A DNA stretch of 64,000 nt from Streptomyces fumigatiscleroticus (GCF_014647975.1 NZ_BMQF01000015.1:154641-218640); one strand, 5' to 3'; counted from the stretch's first letter, positions 8,396 to 17,347 are shown. A program made the numbers and translations. Notes: generated by a model from the sequence alone, not told the origin.

Positions 8396-8632
8396 TGTCG
8401 TCTCCACGAGAACCCGCACCCTCGGCGAAGCCAGGAGGACCTTCATCGGCAGGTCGGGACAGCCACTGGGGCCGATCATGAACCGCTGCCCGTGACGCAC
8501 ACCGAGACCGGCAGCCCAAGCCGCCAGATCAGTCCGGCGGCCTCTCGGCAGTTCCGTCAAGGACCGGCTGGAATCCTGCAAGTCGTACTGGTACACCCGC
8601 CAGCGCGCTGCTGGCCGCGCGGGCGCCGTCAT
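8396..8632 (-). pseudogene. Tyrosine recombinase N-terminal remnant
   Basis: The minus-strand frame from 8632 reads RRTDLAAWAAGLGVRHGQRF then MIGPSGCPDL and ASPRVRVLVETT. This resembles the N-terminus of Streptomyces tyrosine-type integrases (HGQPFMISPTGRPD..FF..R). It ends abruptly where the core-binding domain should follow. Confidence 0.45.
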
Positions 8633-9017
8633 CCCCTGCTCAACAGCTCAAGCAACAACGGATCACCTGATGCAGAACGGTTGCCTTCCCCGGGATTCGC
8701 GCGACGGCTCCCGCGCAGTTGCCGGCGGACACCGGGCGGCTCGACGGCGTTACGTGACCTGTGCGGGTGTCTCGGCCCCAGGGTGTCTCAGGCGGCGCAC
8801 CTGCCATGGACGAGACGCGTTCGCCGCCGGTGGTTCGGGGAGCCGAAGAGCCGATGGTTCGGGAAACCGAAGAAGGGAGTGGGACGCGCGGCCCTTGGCG
8901 TGGCACGAATAGCCTGCGTGGGGGAGCGGATGCAGCGGGCCGCCGGCGCGGCTCGCCTTGCTTTCGAACAGCCCGCCCATTTCCGTCGCCTTCCATCTGC
9001 TGCGCCCTTGCGGGTAC

Positions 9018-9356
9018 GGACACCACCCGGCGGCCCTACCGGCGGCGCCGCGCCGCCCTGGACGATCTGTTCGGCGCGCATCGCCTGGTGGCGCCGTGGG
9101 CCTTGTGTTTGTCGACCACCGAGGCGGCGACCGTGCGGGAGTGGCTGGCCTGGACCGCGGTCGGCATTGAGGGGATCGTCCTCGAGCGGCTGGACAGCCG
9201 GTACGAGCCGGCGGTGCGCGGCCGGCGGAAGTACGCAGCCGGACCTGGTCGTGGAGGTCGGCGTCGATGTCGCCCGGGACACCGCCGGCCGATGGCGCCA
9301 CCCGGTCCGCTGGCACCGGATTCGAGCGGAGTTGCATCCGATGCACGTGCCGAAGT
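9018..9356 (+). pseudogene. ATP-dependent DNA ligase remnant (1)
   Basis: One plus frame reads RRPYRRRRAALDDLFGAH, APWALCLSTTEAATVREWL and WTAVGIEGIVLERLDSRYEP. This matches the nucleotidyltransferase-to-OB transition of LigD/LigC-type ATP ligases (EG-V-K motif region). After about 9240 another frame continues with QPDLVVEVGVDVARDTAGRW and HPVRWHRIRAELHP, the C-terminal OB part. The N-terminal adenylation motif and an internal segment are missing. Confidence 0.6.
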
Positions 9357-9860
9357 CGGCATCCGCGTCGCCCTCGACGCACAGCAACGCGTGCTGTCGC
9401 TGCTCGAACCGGCGGTGCGCCCGGTCGTCCCCTCGGTCGTTGGCGTACGCTTCCCGCTCCGCCGCGCTCCACTGGCCAGCGCCGGAGTCCCAGGCCTCGG
9501 CGAGCGGGACCAGGTGGTCGATGTCCAGGCCACGGGGGCCGTCCGATGTACCGGTCGTCGTAGGCGCTGTAGAAGCGGCCCCCGTCAGCGCGCACCGGCC
9601 CGACCGCTCCGGCGCCACCCCCGCCTCCTCCGGCAACACCTCGTTACAAGTCGAACACCCGTCCCGGTCGGCGTCGATCCAGTGCCGGAAGGCGTCCCGC
9701 CGGTAGCCGGCCCGGTGCCACTCGGCGATCGGCAGCGCGGCCAGCGTCCCACGCACGGGGAAGGTGGTGGTCCGGCCGGGGTCACGTCGGGGTGCGGCGG
9801 TGGCGTGGCCGGCCGGGACGAGCAGAGCGAGAGCGGCTGTCGCCGCCGCGGCGGCGGTAC
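9357..9860 (-). pseudogene. Secreted HNH endonuclease remnant
   Basis: The minus strand encodes a signal-like stretch (ATAALALLVPAGHATA), then LPIAEWHRAGYRRDAFRHW, DADRDGCSTCNEVL, GLDIDHLVPLAEAWDSGA and WSAAEREAYAND. These are characteristic of the exported HNH/DUF1524 nuclease family of actinomycetes. Between CALTG and DGPRG the expected GGRFYSAYDDRYI lies in another frame, and the C-terminal third is lost. At least two frameshifts plus truncation. Confidence 0.65.
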
Positions 9861-10039
9861 GGGCGAGGTGCGCGCGGGATCCTGCCGTGGAACGCGCAGG
9901 TCGTGACTCACGTATCGGACCGCGGGCCCGGCACGCCCGGAATGCGTGTGATCATTCACCTGATAGGTGATGAGTGGAGATGGTGCCGGCGGCGCAGCCC
10001 GGCACGCGTCGGCCCCGAACGCAGAGCGAGGGTAGGGCT
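9861..10039. other. Short non-coding stretch with inverted repeat
   Basis: No gene seen. It holds the inverted repeat at 9956-9970. Confidence 0.4.
9956..9970. promoter_or_regulatory. Inverted repeat TCACCT-GAT-AGGTGA
   Basis: Perfect 6-bp arms with a 3-base centre, 70 bases upstream of the remnant starting at 10040. It looks like a dimeric-repressor operator (GntR/PadR-like spacing). No matching regulator can be assigned. Confidence 0.3.
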
Positions 10040-10257
10040 ATGGCCAGCGGCAAGCCCGTGGCGATCGACCCGCCCGACGCGACCGGCGGCCGCCGGGCCG
10101 GCGTGGACGGCACGATCCTCGGTCTGGCCTGCTCCCGCAGGACGTCACGGGCGTCCTGCGGGAGGCCGGCCCGCAGGGCTTCGACGAGATGGACGTGGTC
10201 CGCTCCGCACTGATCGACGGGCGCGGCAGCGGCCCCGAGGCCCGGACGGCCGGCTGA
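10040..10257 (+). pseudogene. Small conserved hypothetical, single frameshift
   Basis: ATG 10040 opens MASGKPVAIDPPDATGGRRAG and VDGTILGLA. A different frame continues QDVTGVLREAGPQGFDEMDV and SALIDGRGSGPEA to TGA 10255-10257. The joined product (about 72 residues) resembles a family of small Streptomyces proteins (VHGxxLGxAxSxxDLxEVLRRAGL). The total length of 218 bases is not a multiple of three, so one indel has broken it. Confidence 0.5.
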
Positions 10258-10383
10258 GAGGTCGCGAGGGCGGCGTGGCGCCCGCTTCGCTGCACCCCTC
10301 AGGGTGCCCGCTGTCCGGTGCCACCGGACCTTGGCCGTGTGCCACTCGAGGTTGCCCTCAACTGGTGGTTGTTGCCTGCCGGG

Positions 10384-10860
10384 TCAGCGTGTGAGCGCCG
10401 CGAGATGGGCGTCCAGCGGCTGAACGTGACCGGGAAGAGTTTCGAGGAGGTTCCACCAGCGCATGGCGGCGATCTCTTCTCCGGCCGTGAATCGGCGGAC
10501 CCTGGCGCAGTGGCCCGCGAACAGGGCCAGGTATTCGGCTCGCTGGTCGGGTGCCAGGACGAACCCTGCGTAGCCGATGAACCGCAAGGGTCCTCCGGGT
10601 TCCTGTCCGCTCTCTTCAAGCAGCTCACGCATGGCTGCCCGACGAGGGGTCTCGCCTTCTTCGATGCGCCCGCCGGGGAGTTCCCAGAACTGGCGGTACC
10701 GGTTGAAGACCATGAGGACCCGGCCGCCTCGCCAGAGCGCGACCACCGCCGCCGGCAGTGGCGCATCCCCCGGCGGCGTTGTCTCGTCTCCCCCCACGAA
10801 GGAGAGCAGGGCATTTCCACGGCCATCGACCGCGAGCGGCTGGTCCTCGAAGCTGGTCAC
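10384..10860 (-). CDS. NUDIX hydrolase
   Basis: A 158-residue protein. The NUDIX box is complete: GGRIEEGETPRRAAMRELLEESG (Gx5Ex7REUxEExGU), preceded by VLMVFNRYRQFWELPGG. These enzymes hydrolyse nucleoside diphosphates linked to another moiety using Mg2+ bound by the REUxEE glutamates; the substrate is not predictable. GTG 10860 is taken as the start because the conserved domain begins soon after (VTSFEDQPLAVDGRGNALL); an in-frame upstream extension looks non-coding. Monocistronic. Confidence 0.8.
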   Translation of the reverse strand: MTSFEDQPLAVDGRGNALLSFVGGDETTPPGDAPLPAAVVALWRGGRVLMVFNRYRQFWELPGGRIEEGETPRRAAMRELLEESGQEPGGPLRFIGYAGFVLAPDQRAEYLALFAGHCARVRRFTAGEEIAAMRWWNLLETLPGHVQPLDAHLAALTR

Positions 10861-10988
10861 GCTCCGATGCTTCCCCTTCTCCGGCACGGCGGGAAGCCCT
10901 CCGCCTATGAGTGGCGGGCCTACGCGCCAGTGGGCGGCACATCGCACCGAATGGCGATGTGCCGCGCCCGCCGCGATCGCCGCGGCCA

Positions 10989-11146
10989 CGGCTTCGCGAT
11001 GGGCCGGACATCCTTGAGGCCGTCGCCGATCTGGTCTCCGGCCTTCTTGTCCTTGATGCAGGTGTACAGCGGCTTACCGTCGTAGGCCCACTGCCGGCGT
11101 GGTTGACCCACATGTCGTCCTTCTCCCCCGTGTGGTGCATGTCCAT
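10989..11146 (-). pseudogene. Secreted-repeat lipoprotein remnant
   Basis: In one frame WAYDGKPLYTCIKDKKAGDQ and IGDGLKDVRPIAKP match the WAYxGKPLYxxxKDxxPGDxxGDG repeat of COG4315-type secreted lipoproteins. The preceding KDDMWVNHAG lies in another frame. Both ends of the family are missing. Confidence 0.5.
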
Positions 11147-11220
11147 CTCCTTCTCGCATACGCCCCGGGGCGGATCGCGGGGCAGGCCGATTGCGGCCCG
11201 GGCCATAGGCGAAGGAGTGC

Positions 11221-11376
11221 AGAAGGGCAGGCCGGCCGCGCGGGTCCGGGCGCTCCAGGCGTCCAGCCGCGCGGGATTGCCCGGTGCGGCGGTGAGGAGT
11301 GCGGCGAAGGCGCTGATCCGCGCGGCCAGAATGGTCATTCCCGGGCAAGCGGCGGACAACTTGTCACGCAGCGCGG
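11221..11376 (-). pseudogene. ISL3-type transposase scrap
   Basis: The minus strand reads LRDKLSAACPGMTILAARIS then AFAALLTAAPGNPARLDAW and AAGLP. This resembles the ISL3 transposase region before the GVVEGxxNRIK motif (CPEMTxLAxxVRSFAxM...LDxWI...LP). Only about 50 residues survive. The fragment overlaps the 3' end of the neighbouring STAND ATPase gene, whose last codons may therefore be foreign. Confidence 0.4.
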
Positions 11377-13431
11377 ACCGTTCCCCCGTGAAGTGGGCGG
11401 GGCCGGTGTGGGTGTCGTGGCCGGTTGTCGCAGCAGTTGTTCGATGAGGCGCTCTCTGGCGAGGGCGAGGTGGCGCCGGTAGGTGCCGTAGGGAACCCCG
11501 AGTCGTCGGGCGGCGGCCTTGTGGGTGCGGGAGACCGTGATGTAGGTGGCGGTGAGAGCCTCGTGGGCCTTGACGCCCGCGGGGTCGATCTGTATCGCGT
11601 CGAGGGCGGTGGTGATGGCGCCGCGCAGGTCCGCGGCCGGGTCGGGTGAGCCCGGCGGTACGAGGTGGGAGTGGAGCAGGACGCTGGTGGCGAAGGCGCG
11701 GGGGGTGTGCCAGGTGCGCAGCGCCTCGAGCACGCCTTCCGCGAACTCGGTGCGCGGCAGCCGGCCTCCTGGGCCGCTCATGGCGGCCGTCGCGGGCCAT
11801 GTCGTCACGGGCGTGACCGCGGTGCGAGCCCGGTGTTGCGCCCACTGTTCCACCGTCTGCCGCCGCCAGTCCCGGCCGAAGACGTGCTGTTGCCGCCCGC
11901 CGACCTCCACGGCCGCGAGCTCCGGCATTCCGGCCTCGGCGAGGTAACGCCCCCACCGGTCGGCGTCCTCGAAGACGGTGAAGGTCACCGCACGTCCGTA
12001 GGTCCTCATCTCCTCGCCGATGGCGCGCCGGCTGATGAGCTCCATCAGGGGCGAGGGCCGTTGGTGCCCGCCGCACTGCACCGCGAAGCGGCGGATGCCC
12101 AGATGTTCGCCCGGCTTCAGGGGGGCGACCGCCTCCACGAGGTCCCAGACTGCTGCGATCACCGGGTCCTCGGCGCGGTCCTCGGGCAGTGGTGCGTCCA
12201 GCCGCAGGATGGCCATGAACGACACGGGTGCGGAAGAGTCCGCGTAGCGGTGGACGCGGAAGGCCTCCGGCTGGCGGCGCACCCAGTGCGCGACCGCGGC
12301 CGCCGATGCCGGGCCCTCCGCTTCCTCGGCCATGCGCAGTACGCCGGGCACGTCTTCGGGCCGGAGCGGAGTGTCCTCGATGTGTGGGTGCGTCCGGTAG
12401 TTGTACAGATCGTCCGGGCCGCCCTGGTTGCGGAAGAGAAACATCCACTCGGCGACCCGCAGCAGCGCGTCGTCCTCGGCGGCGCTGCGTACCGCCTGAA
12501 GACCGGCGAGTGAGATACGGACGCGGACGTCGTCGTAGCGCTCGGGATCCCGCCAGCGCAGGTCGGCCTCGAGGGTCGACCGCACCGCGTCGTGCGGGTG
12601 CAGCCCTTCGGGTGTGGCCTCGATGTAGGGCAACTGCCGCAGCCAGGAGAACACCGTCTCGGTGTCCGCGTCACCCAGCACCGCGCGCAGCAGGGGTTCA
12701 CGGGTGACATAGGCCTGTACGACGACCTCGAGCGCGCGTCGGTGGACGGCGCTGGGCAGGTCGCCGACCAGCCGCTCGACCAGGATCGTCAGGACGTCGC
12801 CGGTGGGGTCCCACGGTGCGCCGGGTGCCGCGGCGGGCAGGGAGGCGGCCAGTGAGAGGGCGAGCGGGCTGCCTCCGGCGAAGGCGACGAAGGCGCCGCG
12901 CTGCTCGGCGGGAACGCCGCGAGCGGCGAGCAGGGCGTGGGACTGGGCGGCGTCCAGCGGCCGCACGGCCAGTGCGGTGAACAGCGGCGCCCACCCGGGA
13001 TCCAGCGACCAGTCGGCGTCGGGGGCGACCCTGCCGGCCACCACCACGATCGCATGGTCGGCGAGCCGCGGCAGGAAGGTCTCGCGCAGCCACGCCTCGA
13101 GGGGCTGACACTGCTCGAAGGTGTCGATGAGCAGCACCGCGCCGGGTTCGGCGCACGCCGGGGCCGCGGCCTCCTCCAGCCGGCGCGGATCCGCGTCGAG
13201 GAACCGTCCGTCCACGTGCACCACTCGGCGGCCGATGAGCTCGGCCTGCCGGGCGGCGTAGCGCACCAGCGAGGACTTGCCGATGCCGCCGGGGCCGTGC
13301 AGATAGGCCACGAGCGGAGCGTCTGCCGCGCCCGACAGCATCCGGTCGAGCACCGCCCGCTCCGGTTCTCTGCCCACCAGTGCACCGGCTCGTGCCGCGG
13401 CCAGCCGGCCCGCCAGTTTCGCCGCATCCAA
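11335..13431 (-). CDS. STAND/AAA-type ATPase regulator
   Basis: A 698-residue protein. The Walker A motif is GPGGIGKSS (46-54), Walker B is VLLIDTFEQ with Asp103, and the R-rich sensor region follows around VVVAGRVAPDADW. The middle part has no clear repeat. Near the C-terminus THKAAARRLGVPYGTYRRHLALARERL looks like a sigma/LuxR-like helix-turn-helix. It therefore resembles an ATP-dependent signal-transduction switch that also binds DNA. It lies about 130 bases downstream of a cupin gene on the same strand, so it may sense or regulate that pathway. The last ~20 residues (SRGNGPRCVTSCPP) run into an IS scrap and are probably not ancestral. Confidence 0.75.
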   Translation of the reverse strand: MDAAKLAGRLAAARAGALVGREPERAVLDRMLSGAADAPLVAYLHGPGGIGKSSLVRYAARQAELIGRRVVHVDGRFLDADPRRLEEAAAPACAEPGAVLLIDTFEQCQPLEAWLRETFLPRLADHAIVVVAGRVAPDADWSLDPGWAPLFTALAVRPLDAAQSHALLAARGVPAEQRGAFVAFAGGSPLALSLAASLPAAAPGAPWDPTGDVLTILVERLVGDLPSAVHRRALEVVVQAYVTREPLLRAVLGDADTETVFSWLRQLPYIEATPEGLHPHDAVRSTLEADLRWRDPERYDDVRVRISLAGLQAVRSAAEDDALLRVAEWMFLFRNQGGPDDLYNYRTHPHIEDTPLRPEDVPGVLRMAEEAEGPASAAAVAHWVRRQPEAFRVHRYADSSAPVSFMAILRLDAPLPEDRAEDPVIAAVWDLVEAVAPLKPGEHLGIRRFAVQCGGHQRPSPLMELISRRAIGEEMRTYGRAVTFTVFEDADRWGRYLAEAGMPELAAVEVGGRQQHVFGRDWRRQTVEQWAQHRARTAVTPVTTWPATAAMSGPGGRLPRTEFAEGVLEALRTWHTPRAFATSVLLHSHLVPPGSPDPAADLRGAITTALDAIQIDPAGVKAHEALTATYITVSRTHKAAARRLGVPYGTYRRHLALARERLIEQLLRQPATTPTPAPPTSRGNGPRCVTSCPPLARE

Positions 13432-13559
13432 TGCGCGCTCCTTCTGGTTCTGTCATGCCGCCACGGCCGGCAGGAGAGGAGCAGTCGGCCGCCGCAGTCG
13501 CGCCGCCGGGCTGCCCATCACGGTCACACCAGTCAGTCCGGCTACATCCGTGACCGGGA

Positions 13560-14060
13560 CTACAGGAACTCGCTGCGGTAGGCCGGGGCCAGCTCGGCGG
13601 CGCGGCGGCGACGCTCCGCGAGCTCGTCCTGCGACAGCTGCGGCGGCGGCGCGTCCTTGCCCGCGACGACATCGCCGATGCGCAGGAAGTACTCGTCCTG
13701 GCCGGCGGGGGTGCACATGCACAGCATGCGGGCCGGCGCACCCGAGGTGTTGCGGAAGTTGTGCGGCGCGTTGGCCGGGATGTTGATCGTGGACCCGGCC
13801 CCCACGGTGTGCTTCTGGCCGCGGAAGGTGAACTCGATCTCGCCCTCGAGGATCGTGAACATCTCCTCGAAGTCGTGCCGGTGCGGCGGCGGGCCGCCGC
13901 CGTCGGGCACGCGCATGTCGATCAGGCAGTACCGGCCGTCGGTCTGCTCGCCGGTGACCAGCATGGCGTACGTGTTGCCCACCAGCGAGACGTACGTCGT
14001 GCCGGGGTCGTCGGGGTTCGCCACGGTCAGCGACCGGGACGGATCGTCGTCGGGAAGCAT
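13560..14060 (-). CDS. Single-domain cupin protein
   Basis: A 166-residue protein starting at ATG 14060 behind GAGGAG. The cupin motif 1 is PPPHRHDFEEMFTILEGEIEFTF (two His and Glu as metal ligands), and motif 2 is NIPANAPHNFRNTSG. Known members are dioxygenases, isomerases or small-molecule binding proteins. It precedes the STAND ATPase gene on the same strand and lies back to back with an AraC regulator, 250 bases away, which may control it. Confidence 0.8.
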   Translation of the reverse strand: MLPDDDPSRSLTVANPDDPGTTYVSLVGNTYAMLVTGEQTDGRYCLIDMRVPDGGGPPPHRHDFEEMFTILEGEIEFTFRGQKHTVGAGSTINIPANAPHNFRNTSGAPARMLCMCTPAGQDEYFLRIGDVVAGKDAPPPQLSQDELAERRRRAAELAPAYRSEFL

Positions 14061-14310
14061 CGCGGTGGTCTCCTCAGGGGTCGGTCGGGTGGGAGTCGGT
14101 CGCCGGGTGCGACGACGGCCTCGCCGCTGGGCAGTGCGCCCGCGGCGGCGCTGGTGTGCGGGGCCGGCGGCTCGGCCGGCGGCACCCGCAGGCCGTAGAT
14201 CGTTGACGGTTGAAGTGCAGCCAAGAGTAAGAACGGCCATGCGTAGAAAGCGTGTACGTTTGCGACACCGGATGGGATTCCGGCGACATCTTCATCGGCG
14301 CGGAGGACAC

Positions 14311-15294
14311 ATGAGGAGCAGGCCGCGTTTCCGTGGTCCGGGCGGCAAGGTGGGCACGTTCAGCGTCGACGCCGACTCCACCGGCACCGGCCGGGGAACG
14401 TGGGAGCCGTTCATCGACACCTGGAACGACCGCATGGGGGACCTGTACCCCCTGCCGGAGTTCAGCGCTTCCACGGTCGACGGCTTCCAGGGGACAATGC
14501 GCTCGGTGACCCTGGAGGACACCGCCGTCAACGAGCTCTGGGGCTCCTCCCCCGTGAGCACCCGGGCAGTCGGGACACACGAGCACGACCAGATCAGGCT
14601 GTACGTCGGGCTGCGCGGCGCGGTGGCCCTGCGGAACCCGCACGATCAGGGCGGTGACGCCTACGTCTCGGCCGGCACCTACTTCCTGCACCATGTCGTG
14701 ACGGAGAACCACTTCCACACCACGCCGGAGATCGGCACCCGCATCTTCATCTTCCCCGGCGACGCCCTGCGGTCCCTGGTCGCCGGGAAACCGCGCGCCG
14801 GCCGGGCCACCTCGCCCGCGGCGCAGATCCTGATGGCGCACACCAGCATGGTGCAGCGGACCGTGAGCGACCTCGGCCCGGTGGGCGCCCACGCGTCCCG
14901 CAACGCCCTGCTCGAACTGGCCAAGGGGCTGGTCCTCGACCACTTCGACGACCGCGAGCCCGCCTTCACCCCGGCGCTGGCACAAGCGGCCAAGGACCTG
15001 GCCGACGCCCGCCTCACCGACGCGGACCTGTCGCCGGCCGCCATCGCCGCGCACCTGCACGTCTCGGTCCGCACCCTGCAACGGGCCTTCGCGAGTCTGG
15101 AGGAGTCGTTCAGTGCCTACATCCGCCGCCGGCGCCTGGAGGAAGCAGCCACGGCACTCACCGCCCCCGGATCACGGCTCAGCGTCTCCGAGGCCGCCGC
15201 GCGCTGGCACTTCACCGACAGCAGCCACTTCATCCGCGCTTTCAAAAGGCAATACCAGGCAACACCGGCGCAGTTCGCACGCCGACCGGCCTGA
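14311..15294 (+). CDS. AraC-family regulator with AraC-binding-like N-domain
   Basis: A 327-residue protein from ATG 14311, behind GCGGAGGAC. The N-terminal half (WEPFIDTWNDRMGDLYPLPE, DQIRLYVGLRGAV) is an AraC_binding_2/FeaR-like sensory domain. The C-terminal 110 residues are a double HTH: LSPAAIAAHLHVSVRTLQRAF and LSVSEAAARWHFTDSSHFIRAFKRQY. Divergent from the cupin/STAND pair, its most likely target. Confidence 0.85.
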   Translation: MRSRPRFRGPGGKVGTFSVDADSTGTGRGTWEPFIDTWNDRMGDLYPLPEFSASTVDGFQGTMRSVTLEDTAVNELWGSSPVSTRAVGTHEHDQIRLYVGLRGAVALRNPHDQGGDAYVSAGTYFLHHVVTENHFHTTPEIGTRIFIFPGDALRSLVAGKPRAGRATSPAAQILMAHTSMVQRTVSDLGPVGAHASRNALLELAKGLVLDHFDDREPAFTPALAQAAKDLADARLTDADLSPAAIAAHLHVSVRTLQRAFASLEESFSAYIRRRRLEEAATALTAPGSRLSVSEAAARWHFTDSSHFIRAFKRQYQATPAQFARRPA

Positions 15295-15419
15295 CGCCTC
15301 AGCCTCCTTCTTCTGTCCCCGTTCCTGTTCACCTTCACCGGCGACCGCCGCGGCCGGCCCGGCATCTCGCCGCGTGCTGATCCGCCGCGGTCTGCGAGGC
15401 TCCGACGCCTGTCGAGTCC

Positions 15420-15923
15420 TTACGCTCCGCCTTTGCGACGGCGGGGCCCGGCCGAGCGAGGCGGCGTCGAGCGCATGTGGTCGCGCACCGGCGCCAGCAG
15501 GCCGGCGAGAGCCTCGACGTCGTCGCGCGAAAGCGGCTCGAACAGAAGTCCGCTGACCACCTGGACGTGACCCGGCAGCACCTTCGCGAGCAGCTCACGC
15601 CCGGCATCGGTGATGGTGACGGTGATGCTCCGCTCGTCGTCCAGCGAGGGAGCGCGGACGACCAGGCCCTGCTTCTCGAGCAGACCCACCTGGTACGTCA
15701 GGCCGCTGCGGCTGTAGACGACGCCGTCGGCCAGGTCGGTCATGCGATGACTGCCCGTCGGCGAGTCTCCGAGGCGGGCCAGCAGCTGGAACTGCACATA
15801 ACTGAGATCGCCGGTCTCACGCAGCTGCTGCTCGACCGCATGCCGGAGCAGGCTGGTCACCTCGATGAGGTCGAAGTAGGCACCGAGCTGCACGGGGTCG
15901 AGCGACGGCGGCGAATCAGGCAT
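15420..15923 (-). CDS. MarR-family repressor
   Basis: A 167-residue winged-helix protein: LSYVQFQLLARLGDSPTGSHRM, TDLADGVVYSRSGLTYQVGLLE (recognition helix) and the wing APSLDDERSITVTITDAG. Its start codon lies 16 bases from a perfect CTTCGAATTCGAAG palindrome, and the same palindrome occurs twice before the oxidoreductase gene at 17399. It is therefore probably an autorepressor that also controls the oxidoreductase, likely in response to electrophiles, quinones or phenolic ligands as in many MarR proteins. Confidence 0.88.
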   Translation of the reverse strand: MPDSPPSLDPVQLGAYFDLIEVTSLLRHAVEQQLRETGDLSYVQFQLLARLGDSPTGSHRMTDLADGVVYSRSGLTYQVGLLEKQGLVVRAPSLDDERSITVTITDAGRELLAKVLPGHVQVVSGLLFEPLSRDDVEALAGLLAPVRDHMRSTPPRSAGPRRRKGGA

Positions 15924-15938
15924 GACCCGAGTCTACTG

Positions 15939-15952
15939 CTTCGAATTCGAAG
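15939..15952. promoter_or_regulatory. MarR operator palindrome (1)
   Basis: CTTCGAATTCGAAG, a perfect 14-bp palindrome in front of the MarR gene. The flanking bases TG on the left match the longer sites at 17313 and 17348. Confidence 0.75.
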
Positions 15953-16208
15953 AGTGCGGCCCGCCGTCGGTTCCAGCCGCCGCAGGCGGAGCCGGAACCG
16001 AACCCCCGCGAGTTCCGGTGCCCTCCCGGGCGGGTGGAGCGGGCGGACGCGTGGATCCCACGGACCCGATGTCATGACCTCCTGAGCACACGAGGTGGGC
16101 AGTGTCGGGCCCGACTGAGCACCGCGGAACATGGAGATCGGGCAGGGGTGCGGCGCAGGGTTGCGGAGAGAGGACGGCGCCGCCGCCCGCGGATCCGGAG
16201 GACCGGCC

Positions 16209-16676
16209 ATGAGCATCCCCTACCTCGCGCAACGCGAGGACCAGCAGCAGCTCGAGTGGATCGGCGGGAGTGTCTTCCGTGTCCTGCTCGACGCCGAGGC
16301 GACCGGCGGGCAGCTGACCGTCGGCCGCTTCGACGTCAGCGAGGGCGAGGCCCCGCCGTTCCACGTGCACGACAACGAGGACGAGGTCTTCCTGCTCCTG
16401 TCCGGTTCGGCGCTGGTGTGCGCCGACGACCAGGAGCGCGAGTTGCGGGAGGGCGGCATCGTCTTCCTGCCCCGGCGCGTCCCACAGGGTTACCGCATCA
16501 CCTCCGAGAAGGCGGATCTCCTGCTCATCTCCACCCCCGGAGGACTGGAGAAGATGTTCCGCCACGCGGGCCGTGACCTTCGTGAACCACGCCCGGAGGG
16601 CTTCGAGATCCCCGCGCAGCTGCTCGCCGAAGCCGCGGAACCGTCCGGCAACGTCGTCCTCGGGCCTCCCCGGTGA
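16209..16676 (+). CDS. Cupin protein
   Basis: A 155-residue protein from ATG 16209 behind GGAGGAC. Cupin motif 1 is PPFHVHDNEDEVFLLLSGSALV (two His and Glu) and motif 2 is VFLPRRVPQGYRIT. The C-terminus EGFEIPAQLLAEAAE is found in small quercetinase-like/cupin_2 proteins. It is the first gene after the divergent MarR control region, about 280 bases away, so co-regulation is possible but no palindrome lies directly in front of it. Confidence 0.75.
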   Translation: MSIPYLAQREDQQQLEWIGGSVFRVLLDAEATGGQLTVGRFDVSEGEAPPFHVHDNEDEVFLLLSGSALVCADDQERELREGGIVFLPRRVPQGYRITSEKADLLLISTPGGLEKMFRHAGRDLREPRPEGFEIPAQLLAEAAEPSGNVVLGPPR

Positions 16677-16725
16677 CGGCACCGCAGCCCGGCCGCGGAG
16701 AAGAAGCCGTGGACACGGTGCCGGG

Positions 16726-17301
16726 ATGAGCACCGCTGCGTGGAGTCCGGTGTCCTTGGCCGTCGTGAGCGCCGGTACCGGCTGTCCGCGTCCGACCCGC
16801 CTGCTCGCGGACTGGGTCGCGGAGGCTGTGTGCCGGTCACTCGCGGCCGGCGGTGCGCGCGCCGAGGTGGAGGTGGTGGAGCTGCACCGGCTGGCGGCCG
16901 ACCTCGCCCAGCACTCCGCCCACGGCCGCGCCAGCCTCGACCTGCGGGAGGCGGTCGCGGCGGTCGTGGCGGCCGACGGGCTGGTGGTGGCGACCCCCGT
17001 GCTCGCCGCTTCTCCGAGCGAGGTGTTCGACTCGTTCTTCGCCGTCCTCGGCAACGGAGTCCTCTCCGGCATGCCGGTGCTCCTGGCGCTCGACAGCAGC
17101 TCCCCCTGGCAGCCACCCGCCCTCACGCAGGTCATACGCAGGCGGCTGACCGACGTGCGTGCCGATCCCATGCCCACGATCGTCGTCGCCGGTCCCGCCG
17201 ACCGGCAGGCCGCGACTGGACGCGAGGCGGGGCGGCTGCACGCCCGCATCGACCGAGCCGCCACCGAACTCGCCGCGGCGATGCGCTCGCACCGGCAGTG
17301 A
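16726..17301 (+). CDS. NADPH-dependent FMN reductase-like flavodoxin-fold protein
   Basis: A 191-residue protein from ATG 16726. The phosphate-binding loop region LAVVSAGTGCPRPTRLLADW and the central VAADGLVVATPVLAASPSEVFDSFF match the NADPH-dependent FMN reductase fold (SsuE/CE1759-like). It probably supplies reduced FMN or reduces quinones. It sits 50 bases after the cupin on the same strand, and the two MarR operators follow its stop codon. Confidence 0.8.
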   Translation: MSTAAWSPVSLAVVSAGTGCPRPTRLLADWVAEAVCRSLAAGGARAEVEVVELHRLAADLAQHSAHGRASLDLREAVAAVVAADGLVVATPVLAASPSEVFDSFFAVLGNGVLSGMPVLLALDSSSPWQPPALTQVIRRRLTDVRADPMPTIVVAGPADRQAATGREAGRLHARIDRAATELAAAMRSHRQ

Positions 17302-17312
17302 CCCACAACACT

Positions 17313-17330
17313 TGCTTCGAATTCGAAGCA
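17313..17330. promoter_or_regulatory. MarR operator palindrome (2)
   Basis: TGCTTCGAATTCGAAGCA, a perfect 18-bp palindrome between the FMN reductase and oxidoreductase genes. Confidence 0.75.
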
Positions 17331-17347
17331 GCGGTACCGTCATCAAC

